The notes under the pieces were generated by a model. The model was given only the letters and a program-made list of their open reading frames with translations. It searched no databases and was not told where the DNA came from. From NCBI GenBank assembly GCA_030159235.1, contig BSBG01000003.1:186001-250000 (forward strand): a DNA stretch of 64,000 nt. Direction: 5' to 3'. Both the position numbers and the translations under genes were made by a program. The stretch is from Bacillus safensis (lineage in GTDB: Bacteria > Bacillota > Bacilli > Bacillales > Bacillaceae). Shown one piece after another: positions 22,569 to 32,204 of this stretch (position 1 is the stretch's first letter; each line of letters starts with the position of its first letter).

Positions 22569-23651
22569 ATGACAGAACAAAAAGTAAGAAAAGAACTGAA
22601 GACAGATATGCCGTCGATCTACTCATTTGAGCTTGACGAAATGAAAGAATGGTTAAAAGAACAAGGCGAAAAGCCTTTCCGCGCAGCTCAAATTTTTGAG
22701 TGGCTTTATGAGAAACGTGTGACATCCTTTGACGAAATGTCTAACCTTTCAAAGGATTTAAGAGAAAAATTAAAAGATCAATTTATGATCACTACATTAA
22801 AAACCGTGATCAAACAAACGTCACAAGACGGAACGATCAAGTTTTTATTTGAATTACATGATGGCTATACCATTGAAACAGTGCTTATGCGTCACGAATA
22901 CGGCAACTCTGTCTGTGTCACAACTCAGGTTGGCTGTAGAATTGGCTGTACATTCTGTGCATCTACACTTGGCGGGTTAAAACGAAACCTTGAAGCGGGA
23001 GAAATCGTTGCTCAAGTATTGAAAGTGCAGCAGGCACTTGACGAAACGGATGAGAGAGTCAGCTCTGTTGTCATTATGGGAATTGGCGAACCGTTTGATA
23101 ACTTTGAAGAAATGCTTGCCTTCCTTAAAATCATCAACCATGACAACGGCTTAAATATTGGCGCACGTCATATTACGGTGTCGACAAGCGGAATCATTCC
23201 AAAGATCTATCAATTCGCTGATGAGCAAATGCAAATCAACTTTGCTGTCTCCCTGCATGCACCAAACACAGAGATCAGAAGCAGTCTCATGCCGATCAAT
23301 AAGGCATATAAGCTGCCAAAATTAATGGAAGCCATTGAATACTACATTCAAAAAACGGGTAGACGTGTCAGCTTTGAATACGGTCTGTTTGGCGGAGTGA
23401 ATGATCAAGTTCATCATGCGGAAGAACTTGCAGACTTATTAAAAGGAATCAAGTGCCACGTGAACCTCATTCCGGTGAACTATGTACCGGAAAGGGATTA
23501 TGTAAGAACACCGAGAGAACAAATCTTCCTATTTGAAAAAACGCTGAAAGAACGCGGTGTAAACGTAACGATTCGACGAGAGCAAGGCCATGACATTGAT
23601 GCTGCTTGCGGTCAGCTAAGAGCGAAGGAGCGTCAGGAAGAGACGAGGTGA
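22569..23651 (+). CDS. rlmN: Dual-specificity 23S rRNA/tRNA adenine-C2 methyltransferase
   Basis: RlmN is a radical-SAM enzyme that methylates A2503 of 23S rRNA and A37 of some tRNAs. The 360-residue protein has the cluster motif [10 protein letters not shown] near residue 120, [10 protein letters not shown] near 175 and the C-terminal methyl-carrying cysteine in [11 protein letters not shown]. The N-terminal accessory helical domain is present. It follows rsmB closely and is 3 nt from prpC. Confidence 0.96.
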   Translation: MTEQKVRKELKTDMPSIYSFELDEMKEWLKEQGEKPFRAAQIFEWLYEKRVTSFDEMSNLSKDLREKLKDQFMITTLKTVIKQTSQDGTIKFLFELHDGYTIETVLMRHEYGNSVCVTTQVGCRIGCTFCASTLGGLKRNLEAGEIVAQVLKVQQALDETDERVSSVVIMGIGEPFDNFEEMLAFLKIINHDNGLNIGARHITVSTSGIIPKIYQFADEQMQINFAVSLHAPNTEIRSSLMPINKAYKLPKLMEAIEYYIQKTGRRVSFEYGLFGGVNDQVHHAEELADLLKGIKCHVNLIPVNYVPERDYVRTPREQIFLFEKTLKERGVNVTIRREQGHDIDAACGQLRAKERQEETR

Positions 23652-23654
23652 CGA

Positions 23655-24425
23655 ATGTTGATAAGGGCAGCCTTTCAAACCGATACAGGAAAAGTCCGTC
23701 AGCATAATGAAGATGATGCAGGTATTTTTGAAGCAAAAGAAGACACCCTTCTAGCTGTTGTAGCAGATGGAATGGGAGGTCATCTTGCTGGTGATGTCGC
23801 CAGCAAGATGGCAGTCTCTTCTTTAAAAGAATACTGGGAAGAAACATCTTCAATTCCAGCAAAACCAGCAGAGCAAGAAAGCTGGTTAATCTCAAAAATT
23901 AGTGACATTAATCATCAAGTATATGAACATGCGCAAAATAATGAGGAGTGCCAAGGAATGGGGACGACCATTGTCTGTGCGCTCGTTCATTTGCAAACGG
24001 TCACAATTGCCCATATTGGAGACAGCCGCTGCTACTTACTAAGAGAAGGAGCACTGACCCAATTAACGGATGACCATTCACTTGTGAATGAGCTTGTGAA
24101 AACAGGTGAAATTTCAAAAGAAGATGCAGAATATCATCCAAGAAAAAATGTGCTCACGAAAGCATTAGGAACGGATCAACACGTTCAAATTGATGCACGT
24201 ACCTTTGAAGTGGACCCAGGAGATCAAATCCTGCTTTGCTCAGATGGTTTATCGAATAAAATAGAAGAAGAGAATTTGATTCATATTTTAACGCAAACGA
24301 CCGCACTGGATGAAAAAGTAACAGCGTTAATTCAAACAGCGAATGACAACGGCGGTGAAGATAACATTACAGCAGTATTGTTAGAAATCTCCTCCCAACC
24401 AGAGGAGGGTGACAGCAAGTGTTGA
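23655..24425 (+). CDS. prpC: PP2C-type serine/threonine phosphatase
   Basis: PrpC (Stp) is the soluble phosphatase that reverses PrkC phosphorylation of proteins such as EF-G and RsgA. The 256 residues show the PP2C metal-binding motifs: [11 protein letters not shown] near residue 15, [12 protein letters not shown] near 36, GDSRCYL near 118, CSDGLSN near 194 and [12 protein letters not shown] near 232. It overlaps the prkC start by 7 nt, the standard phosphatase-kinase pairing in Firmicutes. Confidence 0.96.
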   Translation: MLIRAAFQTDTGKVRQHNEDDAGIFEAKEDTLLAVVADGMGGHLAGDVASKMAVSSLKEYWEETSSIPAKPAEQESWLISKISDINHQVYEHAQNNEECQGMGTTIVCALVHLQTVTIAHIGDSRCYLLREGALTQLTDDHSLVNELVKTGEISKEDAEYHPRKNVLTKALGTDQHVQIDARTFEVDPGDQILLCSDGLSNKIEEENLIHILTQTTALDEKVTALIQTANDNGGEDNITAVLLEISSQPEEGDSKC

Positions 24426-26374
24426 TCGGAAAACGGATCAGCGGCCGTTATCAGATTCTTCGCGTGATAGGCGGAGGCGGAATGGCAAACGTTTATTTGG
24501 CGGAGGATATGATTTTAGATCGCGAAGTCGCGATTAAAATTTTGCGATTTGATTTTGCAAGCGATGATGATTTTATTAGACGTTTCCGGCGTGAAGCGCA
24601 ATCAGCCGCAAGCTTAGATCATTCAAATATTGTCAGCATCTACGATGTAGGGGAAGAAGATGACATTTATTATATTGTCATGGAATATGTCGAGGGGATG
24701 ACGCTGAAAGAATACATACATGCCAATGGCCCGCTTCATCCGAAAGAAGCCGTTCGCATTATGGAGCAAGTTGTTGCGGCGATGGAAGAAGCCCATGCGA
24801 AACAGCTCGTCCACCGGGACATTAAGCCTCACAATATTTTAATAGACAACATGGGAAATATTAAAGTCACTGATTTTGGGATTGCTATGGCACTCAGCTC
24901 AGCGACCATCACCCATACAAACTCTGTCCTAGGGTCCGTGCACTATTTGTCTCCAGAACAAGCACGCGGAGGTCTTGCGACGAAAAAGTCAGACATCTAT
25001 TCACTTGGCATTGTGCTCTATGAACTCATTTCTGGACGCATGCCATTTGAAGGGGAATCGGCTGTCAGTGTTGCGCTGAAGCATTTACAATCAGAGCCGC
25101 CATCTGTGAGAAGGTGGAATCCTTCTGTTCCACAAAGCGTGGAAAACATCATTTTAAAGGCGATGGCCAAAGATCCATTTTATCGATATGAAGATGCATC
25201 TGAAATGCAAAAAGATTTAAATACTGCTTTCGACCCTGCAAGGCTAAAAGAAAAACGCTTTGTTATTGAAGAAGATCATGAAGCAACGAAAGCGATCCCC
25301 ATCATTCAAGATCATCAAGTCGATCAAGATAATGAAAAAACAGCCGTCCATCCGGCACAGAAACCGAAGAAAAAAGAGAAAAAAAAGCCAAAAAAGAAAC
25401 GAAAAAAATGGCCTTGGGTTGTAGCAACAATCTTATTTATTCTGACGGCTGCGACGATTTTAGCCATTACTGTGTTTCCGGGCTTACTTTTTCCAAAAGA
25501 TGTTGAGGTCACTGATGTATCTGGCATGACGGTTGAAAAAGCAGAGGATACCTTGAAGAAAGCTGGATTTACCGTCGCATCTGAACCAATTGACATCGCT
25601 GATGAAAAAATTGAAAAAGGGCTTGTCGTCAAAACAGACCCGAAAATCGGTACAAAGGTAAAAGAAGGAACAGAAATTCAGCTTTACCAAAGTACAGGCA
25701 AGGAAAAGACCGAATTACCTGATGTAACAGGCGAAAAGGTCGATAACGCAAAAGAAATATTAGAGAAAAAAGGATTTAAACAGGTTGTTGTGGAGGAAGT
25801 AAATGATAATGACACCGAATCTGGAATTGTCATGGAACAGAAACCTTCAGCGAATACAGAGCTTGTTGCAGCAGATGAAGAAGTGACGTTAACAGTCAGC
25901 ATAGGTCCAGCTGATATTACATTGCGTGATTTAACGACGTATAGTAAGCAGGCGGCATCGAATTATTTAGAGGATAACGGATTAAAGCTGGACGAAAAAG
26001 AAGCGTATTCTGACGATGTGCCAAAAGGTGAAGTGATGAAGCAGGAACCAGGAGCAGGTACTGCTGTCAAACCAGGTGATACGGTCAAGGTCACATTTTC
26101 TCTCGGACCAAAGGAAAAGCCGGCTAAAACGGTGACTGAGAAAATCGCCATCCCATATGAACCTGAAACGGAAGGGCAAGAGATGACCGTCCAGATTTCC
26201 ATTGATGATGCAGAGCATAGCATTTCTGATTCATATGAAACCTTTAGCATTACTGCACCAACTGAACGGACCATTAAATTTAAGATTGAACCAGGTCAAA
26301 AAGGATATTATCAAGTGACGGTTGATGATAAAGTTGTAAGCTCTAAAACGATCGAATACCCTGATGATGAATAA
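24419..26374 (+). CDS. prkC: PASTA-domain membrane serine/threonine kinase
   Basis: PrkC senses peptidoglycan fragments, controls stationary-phase functions and triggers spore germination in response to muropeptides. The 651 residues have a cytoplasmic Hanks kinase domain (glycine loop [14 protein letters not shown] near 17, HRDIKPHN with catalytic Asp134, DFG near 152), a very basic linker, one membrane helix at about 336-358 and three extracellular PASTA repeats (about 360-565) followed by a C-terminal Ig-like region. GTG is the start codon, inside prpC. rsgA, a known PrkC substrate in B. subtilis, is the next gene. Confidence 0.96.
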   Translation: MLIGKRISGRYQILRVIGGGGMANVYLAEDMILDREVAIKILRFDFASDDDFIRRFRREAQSAASLDHSNIVSIYDVGEEDDIYYIVMEYVEGMTLKEYIHANGPLHPKEAVRIMEQVVAAMEEAHAKQLVHRDIKPHNILIDNMGNIKVTDFGIAMALSSATITHTNSVLGSVHYLSPEQARGGLATKKSDIYSLGIVLYELISGRMPFEGESAVSVALKHLQSEPPSVRRWNPSVPQSVENIILKAMAKDPFYRYEDASEMQKDLNTAFDPARLKEKRFVIEEDHEATKAIPIIQDHQVDQDNEKTAVHPAQKPKKKEKKKPKKKRKKWPWVVATILFILTAATILAITVFPGLLFPKDVEVTDVSGMTVEKAEDTLKKAGFTVASEPIDIADEKIEKGLVVKTDPKIGTKVKEGTEIQLYQSTGKEKTELPDVTGEKVDNAKEILEKKGFKQVVVEEVNDNDTESGIVMEQKPSANTELVAADEEVTLTVSIGPADITLRDLTTYSKQAASNYLEDNGLKLDEKEAYSDDVPKGEVMKQEPGAGTAVKPGDTVKVTFSLGPKEKPAKTVTEKIAIPYEPETEGQEMTVQISIDDAEHSISDSYETFSITAPTERTIKFKIEPGQKGYYQVTVDDKVVSSKTIEYPDDE

Positions 26375-26386
26375 AGGAGGGACTTT

Positions 26387-27283
26387 ATGCCTGAGGGCAA
26401 AATTATTAAAGCATTAAGCGGATTTTATTATGTGCTAGATGAGACTCTAGAAAGTGGAAAAGTGGTTCAGTGCAGAGCGAGAGGCATTTTTCGAAAAAAC
26501 AAAATTACACCTCTTGTTGGAGATTATGTCGTGTATCAAGCAGACAACGACAAAGAAGGCTACTTATTAGAAGTAAAAGAACGGACAAACGAACTTGTTC
26601 GTCCGCCTATTAGTAACGTCGATCAAGCGGTGCTCGTTTTTTCAGCGACAGAGCCAACCTTTAGCACATCGCTTTTAGACAGATTTCTAGTGCTTGTTGA
26701 AGCCAATCATATTGAGCCGATTATCTGCATCACTAAAATGGACTTATTGAAAACAGATGAAGAGCGTGAAACCATCGAGGCCTATGCAGACGACTATCGG
26801 CAAATTGGATATGATGTTCATTTAACATCTACAATCGAGGGAGACGGAATTGAAAAGCTGACTCCGCATTTTCACAATAAGATCACTGTATTTGCTGGTC
26901 AGTCCGGTGTAGGCAAGTCCTCCCTTTTAAATGCGATGAGTCCTGAATTGGCGCTGAAAACAAATGATATCTCCTCTCATCTTGGAAGAGGAAAGCATAC
27001 GACAAGACATGTCGAACTCATTCGAACAGCTGAAGGGCTCATTGCAGATACACCTGGCTTTAGCTCGCTCGAATTTACCGGCATCGAAGCGGAAGATTTA
27101 GGTTTGTACTTTTTAGAAATCAAAGAGCGGAGTGCAGATTGTAAATTTAGAGGCTGCCAGCACGTGAAAGAGCCAGGCTGTGCGGTAAAAGATGCGGTCG
27201 AACATGAGCAAATCAGAGAGTATCGCTATCAGCATTATTTAGAGTTTTTAACTGAAATCAAAGACAGAAAGCCGAGGTACTAA
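26387..27283 (+). CDS. rsgA: Ribosome small-subunit biogenesis GTPase RsgA/CpgA
   Basis: RsgA checks late 30S assembly and hydrolyses GTP on the subunit. The 298-residue protein has an N-terminal OB fold and a circularly permuted GTPase order: G4 (TKMD) near residue 117, then G1 (GQSGVGKSS) near 171, then G3 (DTPG) near 223. A C-terminal zinc motif follows (CKFRGCQHVKEPGC). AAAGGAGGG precedes the ATG. It belongs to the prpC-prkC unit. Confidence 0.96.
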   Translation: MPEGKIIKALSGFYYVLDETLESGKVVQCRARGIFRKNKITPLVGDYVVYQADNDKEGYLLEVKERTNELVRPPISNVDQAVLVFSATEPTFSTSLLDRFLVLVEANHIEPIICITKMDLLKTDEERETIEAYADDYRQIGYDVHLTSTIEGDGIEKLTPHFHNKITVFAGQSGVGKSSLLNAMSPELALKTNDISSHLGRGKHTTRHVELIRTAEGLIADTPGFSSLEFTGIEAEDLGLYFLEIKERSADCKFRGCQHVKEPGCAVKDAVEHEQIREYRYQHYLEFLTEIKDRKPRY

Positions 27284-27286
27284 ATC

Positions 27287-27937
27287 ATGGTTTATATTGC
27301 CCCTTCCATTTTATCAGCAGATTTCGCCAATTTGGAGAAAGATATCCGTGATGTGGAACAAGGCGGAGCGGATTACATTCATATCGATGTCATGGACGGC
27401 CATTTTGTACCGAATATCACCTTTGGACCGAATGTTGTGGAAGCGATCAGACCGCATACAAAGCTGCCGCTCGATGTTCACTTAATGATTGAGCAGCCAG
27501 ACCGGTATATTCCTGCATTCGCAAAAGCAGGCGCTGACATTATTTCTGTCCATGTAGAGGCATGTCCGCATTTGCACCGAACGATACAGCACATCAAAGA
27601 ACAAGGTGTAAAAGCGGGCGTTGTTTTGAACCCGCACACACCTGTTTCCCAAATTGAGCATGTATTAGAAGATGTAGACCTTGTTTTATTCATGACGGTG
27701 AACCCTGGTTTTGGCGGACAGGCGTTTATTCCATCTGTCCTCACGAAGGTAAAAGAAGTGAAAACACTTAGTGAACAAAAGGGCTTATCAGACTTACTTA
27801 TAGAAATAGACGGCGGTGTCAATGTAGATACTGCAAAGAGCTGTAAAGAGGCAGGCGCTAATTTACTTGTGGCCGGCTCAGCGGTATACGGTAAAGATAA
27901 CCGCGCAGCAGCCATTCAGGCAATTCGAGAAGCGTAA
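27287..27937 (+). CDS. rpe: Ribulose-phosphate 3-epimerase
   Basis: Rpe interconverts ribulose 5-phosphate and xylulose 5-phosphate in the pentose phosphate pathway. The 216-residue barrel has the metal and acid residues in IAPSILSADFANL, HIDVMDGHFVPNITFGP near residue 32, VHLMIEQP near 65, MTVNPGFGGQ near 136 and EIDGGVN near 173. It starts 3 nt after rsgA and is followed by a terminator. Confidence 0.97.
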   Translation: MVYIAPSILSADFANLEKDIRDVEQGGADYIHIDVMDGHFVPNITFGPNVVEAIRPHTKLPLDVHLMIEQPDRYIPAFAKAGADIISVHVEACPHLHRTIQHIKEQGVKAGVVLNPHTPVSQIEHVLEDVDLVLFMTVNPGFGGQAFIPSVLTKVKEVKTLSEQKGLSDLLIEIDGGVNVDTAKSCKEAGANLLVAGSAVYGKDNRAAAIQAIREA

Positions 27938-27943
27938 AGAAAG

Positions 27944-27976
27944 GAACCAAAGTCATTGTGATCTTTGGTTCTTTTT
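27944..27976 (+). terminator. Intrinsic terminator after rpe
   Basis: A 9-bp stem (27944-27952 with 27963-27971, GAACCAAAG/CTTTGGTTC) is followed by TTTTT and lies 6 nt past the rpe stop. It ends or attenuates transcription before thiN. Confidence 0.85.
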
Positions 27977-27997
27977 ACATGGAGAGGAGTGTATATC

Positions 27998-28642
27998 ATG
28001 CACATACATATCGTGGCCGGCGGTCCTTTTGAATACATCCCGCCCCTTGAACATGAAGCATCACAGGAGGATATTCTCTGGGTTGGCGTAGATCGGGGAA
28101 CGCTTTGTTTACTAGAGCACGGCATCATGCCTGCTAAGGCCTTTGGTGATTTTGACAGTGTGACAGAAGAAGAGCTTCGCGAGCTGAAAAAGAAATTGCC
28201 CGAGCTTAATGTATTTCAGGCTGAAAAAGATGAAACCGATTTAGAGCTTGCGCTGAACTGGGCCTTGCGTCAGCACCCAGCGCATATTCACATCTACGGC
28301 ATCACAGGAGGAAGGGCTGATCACTTTCTAGGAAACATTCATCTTCTATATAAAGGCATTCGGCACAAGCAGAACATCACTCTTATAGACAAACAAAATA
28401 TCATTCAAATGTTTGAGCCTGGTACATACGAAATACAAGAAGACCCGGATAAAAAATATGTGTCGTTTCTGCCCTTTGGTACATCGGTTGAAAAGCTGAC
28501 ATTAAAAGGTTTCAAATATCCTCTGGAAAATTGTCATATTGAGCCTGGTTCCACACTATGTATTAGTAACGAACTCATCCACTCAAATGGTACTTTTTCT
28601 TTTCATGAAGGCATATTAATAATGGTAAGAAGCAAAGATTGA
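27998..28642 (+). CDS. thiN: Thiamine pyrophosphokinase
   Basis: ThiN converts thiamine to thiamine pyrophosphate with ATP. The 214-residue protein has the catalytic GVDRGT and FGDFDSV motifs near residues 35 and 52, DETDLELAL near 80, and TGGRADHFLGN near 106. The ATG at 27998 follows GGAGAGGAG; an upstream in-frame ATG at 27965 lies inside the preceding terminator region and is rejected. The 3' end overlaps a candidate sigma-E promoter for spoVM. Confidence 0.94.
   Translation: MHIHIVAGGPFEYIPPLEHEASQEDILWVGVDRGTLCLLEHGIMPAKAFGDFDSVTEEELRELKKKLPELNVFQAEKDETDLELALNWALRQHPAHIHIYGITGGRADHFLGNIHLLYKGIRHKQNITLIDKQNIIQMFEPGTYEIQEDPDKKYVSFLPFGTSVEKLTLKGFKYPLENCHIEPGSTLCISNELIHSNGTFSFHEGILIMVRSKD
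28611..28640 (+). promoter_or_regulatory. Candidate sigma-E promoter of spoVM
   Basis: GCATATT (28611-28617) and CAAAGATT (28633-28640) are 15 nt apart and resemble the sigma-E -35 (KMATATW) and -10 (CATACAHT) elements, with 6 of 8 matches in the -10. B. subtilis spoVM is transcribed by sigma-E. The site lies within the last codons of thiN. Confidence 0.4.
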
Positions 28643-28713
28643 CCAACCTATCAATGTGGATGGCTGATTAAGCTCAATTGTGCTGCAAGCGGTACTTTTA
28701 GGAGGGGGACAAA

Positions 28714-28794
28714 ATGAAATTTTATACAATCAAACTGCCTAGATTTCTTGGCGGCATTGTCCGTGCGATGCTTGGTTCATTTAAAAAAGATTAA
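28714..28794 (+). CDS. spoVM: Stage V sporulation protein SpoVM (26 aa)
   Basis: SpoVM is an amphipathic-helix peptide that recognises the convex outer forespore membrane and anchors SpoIVA to start spore coat assembly. The product, 26 residues beginning MKFYTIKLPRFLGG and ending KKD, matches the known peptide, including Pro9, which is important for curvature sensing. The strong AGGAGGGGG site lies 6 nt upstream. The gene is in its conserved place between thiN and convergent rpmB. Confidence 0.97.
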   Translation: MKFYTIKLPRFLGGIVRAMLGSFKKD

Positions 28795-28821
28795 TGCGTA
28801 ATCTCCTTTATTTCCACATAA

Positions 28822-28858
28822 AAACGCCTGCTACAAATTTATTGTAGCAGGCGTTTAC
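28822..28858. terminator. Bidirectional terminator between spoVM and rpmB
   Basis: A 15-bp perfect stem (28822-28836 with 28842-28856, AAACGCCTGCTACAA/TTGTAGCAGGCGTTT) with a 5-nt loop separates the convergent genes. The T tracts are short, TTT on the plus side and TTTTATG on the minus side. Confidence 0.8.
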
Positions 28859-28864
28859 TCTTGC

Positions 28865-29053
28865 TTATACACGCTCAACTTTACCAGATTTCAAAGCTCG
28901 AGCTGATACATATACTCTTTTAGGCTTACCGTCCACTAGAATACGAACTTTTTGAAGGTTCGCGCCCCATGTACGTTTTGTAGAGTTCATTGCGTGAGAA
29001 CGGTTGTTCCCAGCTTTTGTTTTTCTGCCTGTAATAACGCATTTACGTGCCAT
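28865..29053 (-). CDS. rpmB: 50S ribosomal protein L28
   Basis: L28 is a small basic protein of the large subunit. The 62 residues start [20 protein letters not shown] and continue with [18 protein letters not shown], the usual L28 pattern. The first motif is CVITGRKT with a single Cys, the zinc-free form. The start at 29053 follows TTAGGAGGGAAACAA on the minus strand; an in-frame ATG at 29095 is rejected as it lies before that site. It is transcribed alone from the promoter at 29130-29158. Confidence 0.96.
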   Translation of the reverse strand: MARKCVITGRKTKAGNNRSHAMNSTKRTWGANLQKVRILVDGKPKRVYVSARALKSGKVERV

Positions 29054-29129
29054 TTGTTTCCCTCCTAACTGCGAAAACATCATCATATTCTTCATATACG
29101 TACTTAGAGATGCCTCAAGATACTTTAAT

Positions 29130-29158
29130 AATTTACCACAGCTTCAAGGGGTTTGCAA
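29130..29158 (-). promoter_or_regulatory. Probable sigma-A promoter of rpmB
   Basis: On the minus strand TTGCAA (29153-29158) and TAAATT (29130-29135) are exactly 17 nt apart, with TGG before the -10. This gives a leader of about 70 nt before rpmB. Confidence 0.65.
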
Positions 29159-29198
29159 GGATTGTTTACTCCTCTTTCAAGAAAAATACCTTGACATC

Positions 29199-29227
29199 TT
29201 GATAAAAAATCAAGGCTATAGTATAAG
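29199..29227 (+). promoter_or_regulatory. Probable sigma-A promoter of yloU-yloV, with overlapping inverted repeat
   Basis: TTGATA (29199-29204) and TATAAG (29222-29227) are 17 nt apart. The -35 lies inside a 6-bp inverted repeat, CTTGAT (29198-29203) and ATCAAG (29209-29214). Transcription would start about 90 nt before yloU. Confidence 0.55.
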
Positions 29228-29324
29228 TAGGATTGGGTCGGATTGAATGATTTCTTTTAAAAAGAAGGGTCTTATAGTAAAATAGTGATAACTCAGGGCA
29301 ATTTCTCAAAAAGGGGGAACCAAT

Positions 29325-29687
29325 GTGTCCATTGAACTTAGAACGAAATACGGACAAATTGATATATCAAATGAAGTCATTGCAATGGTGGCAGGAGGCG
29401 CTGCGATCGATTGCTATGGTATTGTTGGCATGGCGTCCAAAAATCAAATCAAGGACGGCTTGACGGATATTCTCCGCAAAGAGAACTTCAGCCGGGGTGT
29501 TCTTGTGCGTCAAAAAGAAGACCGCATTCATATTGATATGTACATCATCGTCAGCTACGGCACAAAAATATCAGAAGTCGCACATAATGTTCAAACGAAA
29601 GTCAAATATACGATTCATCATACAATTGGACTTTCTGTTGACTCGGTCAACATCTATGTACAAGGAGTAAAAGTTACGAACCCGTAG
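29325..29687 (+). CDS. yloU: Asp23/Gls24 family envelope stress protein YloU
   Basis: The 120-residue protein belongs to the Asp23/DUF322 family, seen in GQIDISNEVIAMVAGGAAIDCYGIVGMA and in the C-terminal VNIYVQGVKV (each shown in part). Family members associate with the membrane through partners and respond to cell-envelope stress. A GTG start at 29325 follows AAGGGGG; the ATG two bases earlier is in another frame. The gene precedes yloV, the usual pairing in Firmicutes. Its precise function is unknown. Confidence 0.9.
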   Translation: MSIELRTKYGQIDISNEVIAMVAGGAAIDCYGIVGMASKNQIKDGLTDILRKENFSRGVLVRQKEDRIHIDMYIIVSYGTKISEVAHNVQTKVKYTIHHTIGLSVDSVNIYVQGVKVTNP

Positions 29688-29702
29688 TAAGGAGGAAATA
29701 TA

Positions 29703-31376
29703 TTGTCTATTAGAAATCTTGATGGCCGCTCATTTGCAAAAATGATTCTTGCAGGTGCTCACCATCTTTCTCAAAACGCACAAATTGTTGATGCGTTAAA
29801 TGTTTTTCCAGTGCCAGACGGAGACACTGGAACCAATATGAATTTGTCGATGACCTCAGGGGCAAAAGCCGTTGAAGAAACAAATACCGCTCATATTGGG
29901 AAGGTCGGTGTGGCCCTGTCAAAAGGGTTATTGATGGGCGCAAGAGGAAACTCTGGCGTGATCCTGTCACAGCTCTTTAGAGGTTTCAGTAAACATATCG
30001 AACAAAAAGAAACAATCGATGCAAAAGAATTTGCTCTTGCCTTGCAGGCAGGTGTTGATACAGCATATAAAGCCGTGATGAAACCGATTGAAGGGACGAT
30101 CTTAACGGTGGCAAAAGACGCGGCAAAGAAAGCGGTTGCCGTTTCAGCGGCAGAAGATCAAATTGACCGTGTTCTTGAATTAACGATTGAAGAAGCAAGA
30201 GCGTCACTTGATCGTACGCCAGACTTGCTTCCTGTCTTAAAAGAAGTGGGCGTTGTAGATAGTGGAGGTAAAGGACTTCTATGCGTATATGAAGGTTTCC
30301 TTGCTTCATTAAGAGGAGAAGAGCTCCCTTCTAAGGCGGCTTCTTTGCCGACGCTAAAAGAACTCGTCAGTGCAGAGCATCATAAAAGTGCACAAAGTCA
30401 TATGAACACTGAAGATATTGAATTTGGCTATTGTACTGAATTTATGGTGAAATTTGAAGAAGACAAACAGTCCTTTGATGAGAATGCCTTCAGAGAAGAC
30501 TTGAGCGAATTCGGAGATTCACTTCTTGTGGTGTCTGATGAGACGCTGGCGAAAGTTCATATTCATGCAGAGCATCCAGGAAATGTCTTATCATATGCAC
30601 AGCGCTACGGCAGCTTGATTAATATGAAAATTGAAAACATGAGAGAGCAACACAGCTCGATCGTGAACGAAGAAAGAGAACAAGCACCTGCTGCACCAAA
30701 AGCACCTACTGCTGAAAAACAGCGCTTTGGTGTCGTCAGTGTCGCAATGGGAGAAGGAATTGCTGACTTGTTTAAAAGCATCGGAGCTTCCGTCGTTATT
30801 GAAGGCGGGCAGACGATGAACCCAAGCACAGAAGACATTGTCACAGCAATTGAAAGCGTACATGCCGAAACCGTCTTTATCTTACCTAATAATTCTAATA
30901 TTGTCATGGCAGCTAAACAGGCGGCAACTGTCTCAAGTCGCGATGTCGTTGTGATTCCTACAAAGACCGTTCCTCAAGGAATGTCGGCACTTCTTTCTCT
31001 AAATGAAGCAGCTTCAAATGAAGATAATGAAAGAGCGATGCTAGAAGCGATTGACCACGTGAAAAGCGGGCAAATTACCTTTGCAGTGAGAGACACTCAA
31101 ATCGATGGAATCGACATTGCCAAAGGTGATTATATGGGTCTGTTCAACGGGAAAATCACCTTAACAGCGAAAAATCAATTAGATGCAGCAAAAGAACTTC
31201 TGACCAAAATGGTGACAGAAGATGATGAGATTGTCACCGTTATTAAAGGGGAAGATGCATCATCTGATGAATTGGACGCGTTAGAAGCCTTTATTGAAGA
31301 AACATTTGAAGATGTAGAAGTTGAAGTCCACGATGGAAAACAGCCGCTTTATTCATATATTTTGGCGGTTGAATAA
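29703..31376 (+). CDS. yloV: DAK2/FakA-type fatty acid kinase ATP-binding subunit
   Basis: YloV resembles S. aureus FakA, which phosphorylates exogenous fatty acids bound to DegV-type FakB proteins so they can enter lipid synthesis through PlsX/PlsY. The 557 residues contain an N-terminal DhaL (DAK2) kinase domain with the Mg-binding PVPDGDTGTNM near 36 and ARGNSGVILSQ near 82, a middle region, and a C-terminal domain with PNNSNIVMAAKQA near 397. It uses TTG at 29703 after AAGGAGG. plsX lies 4.5 kb downstream in the window. Confidence 0.9.
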   Translation: MSIRNLDGRSFAKMILAGAHHLSQNAQIVDALNVFPVPDGDTGTNMNLSMTSGAKAVEETNTAHIGKVGVALSKGLLMGARGNSGVILSQLFRGFSKHIEQKETIDAKEFALALQAGVDTAYKAVMKPIEGTILTVAKDAAKKAVAVSAAEDQIDRVLELTIEEARASLDRTPDLLPVLKEVGVVDSGGKGLLCVYEGFLASLRGEELPSKAASLPTLKELVSAEHHKSAQSHMNTEDIEFGYCTEFMVKFEEDKQSFDENAFREDLSEFGDSLLVVSDETLAKVHIHAEHPGNVLSYAQRYGSLINMKIENMREQHSSIVNEEREQAPAAPKAPTAEKQRFGVVSVAMGEGIADLFKSIGASVVIEGGQTMNPSTEDIVTAIESVHAETVFILPNNSNIVMAAKQAATVSSRDVVVIPTKTVPQGMSALLSLNEAASNEDNERAMLEAIDHVKSGQITFAVRDTQIDGIDIAKGDYMGLFNGKITLTAKNQLDAAKELLTKMVTEDDEIVTVIKGEDASSDELDALEAFIEETFEDVEVEVHDGKQPLYSYILAVE

Positions 31377-31380
31377 CGAA

Positions 31381-31412
31381 AGAAGGGCAAATACAGCCCT
31401 TCTTCTTCTTTT
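31381..31412 (+). terminator. Intrinsic terminator after yloV
   Basis: The stem AGAAGGGC (31381-31388) pairs with GCCCTTCT (31396-31403) and is followed by TCTTCTTTT. It begins 4 nt after the yloV stop. Confidence 0.8.
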
Positions 31413-31524
31413 GCAATTTTTTACTAGCCAGTCAACGGTGAAATGAGTTGCGGGAAACGAATGAATCCATTAGTCTAAAGAAAGAACCAAACCATACGTG
31501 TGTGGTTATGAGAGGGGAAGACCT

Positions 31525-32187
31525 ATGAAATTTAGAAGTGTGTTTGATATTATTGGACCCGTTATGATTGGTCCATCAAGTTCGCACACAGCGGGTGCGG
31601 CTCGTATAGGAAGAGTGGCTCGCAGCTTATTTGGAAGAGAACCGAAACGAATTGTTGTTTCATTTTATGGTTCTTTTAAAGATACGTATAAAGGACACGG
31701 TACAGATGTCGCCATTATCGGCGGTGTTCTTGACTTTGATACATTTGATGAACGAATCAAAACGGCAATCGATATTGCAAAAAGCAAAGAGATCGAGATT
31801 GAATTTAAAGAAGAAGAGGCGGTGCCGGCGCATCCAAATACAGCAAAAGTAGAGATTTCAGATGCGAACGGAAGCCTTGAATTAATCGGAATTTCCATCG
31901 GCGGAGGTAAAATTGAAATCACAGAATTAAATGGTTTTGAGCTTAGACTCTCAGGGAATCATCCTGCCATTCTTGTGGTTCATAATGATCGCTACGGAAC
32001 CATTGCAGCAGTTGCCAATGTCTTAGCGAAATTCGCCATCAACATCGGTCATATGGAAGTGGCGCGTAAAGATGTTGGGCAAGAAGCACTGATGACCATT
32101 GAAGTGGATCAAAATATTGACCCAGCTGTCCTATCAGAGCTTGAAACACTGCCAAACATTATTCAAGTCACACAAATTGCAGAGTAA
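31525..32187 (+). CDS. sdaAB: L-serine dehydratase, beta subunit
   Basis: SdaAB with SdaAA deaminates L-serine to pyruvate. The 220-residue beta subunit has SSSHTAGAARIG near residue 17, GHGTDVA near 57, and a C-terminal ACT domain (about 148-220) that begins ILVVHNDRYGTIAAVANVLA and may bind serine. The ATG at 31525 follows GAGAGGGGAAG; the in-frame ATG at 31498 is rejected because it lies upstream of that site. Confidence 0.94.
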   Translation: MKFRSVFDIIGPVMIGPSSSHTAGAARIGRVARSLFGREPKRIVVSFYGSFKDTYKGHGTDVAIIGGVLDFDTFDERIKTAIDIAKSKEIEIEFKEEEAVPAHPNTAKVEISDANGSLELIGISIGGGKIEITELNGFELRLSGNHPAILVVHNDRYGTIAAVANVLAKFAINIGHMEVARKDVGQEALMTIEVDQNIDPAVLSELETLPNIIQVTQIAE

Positions 32188-32204
32188 CAACAAGGAGGTT
32201 ATGA

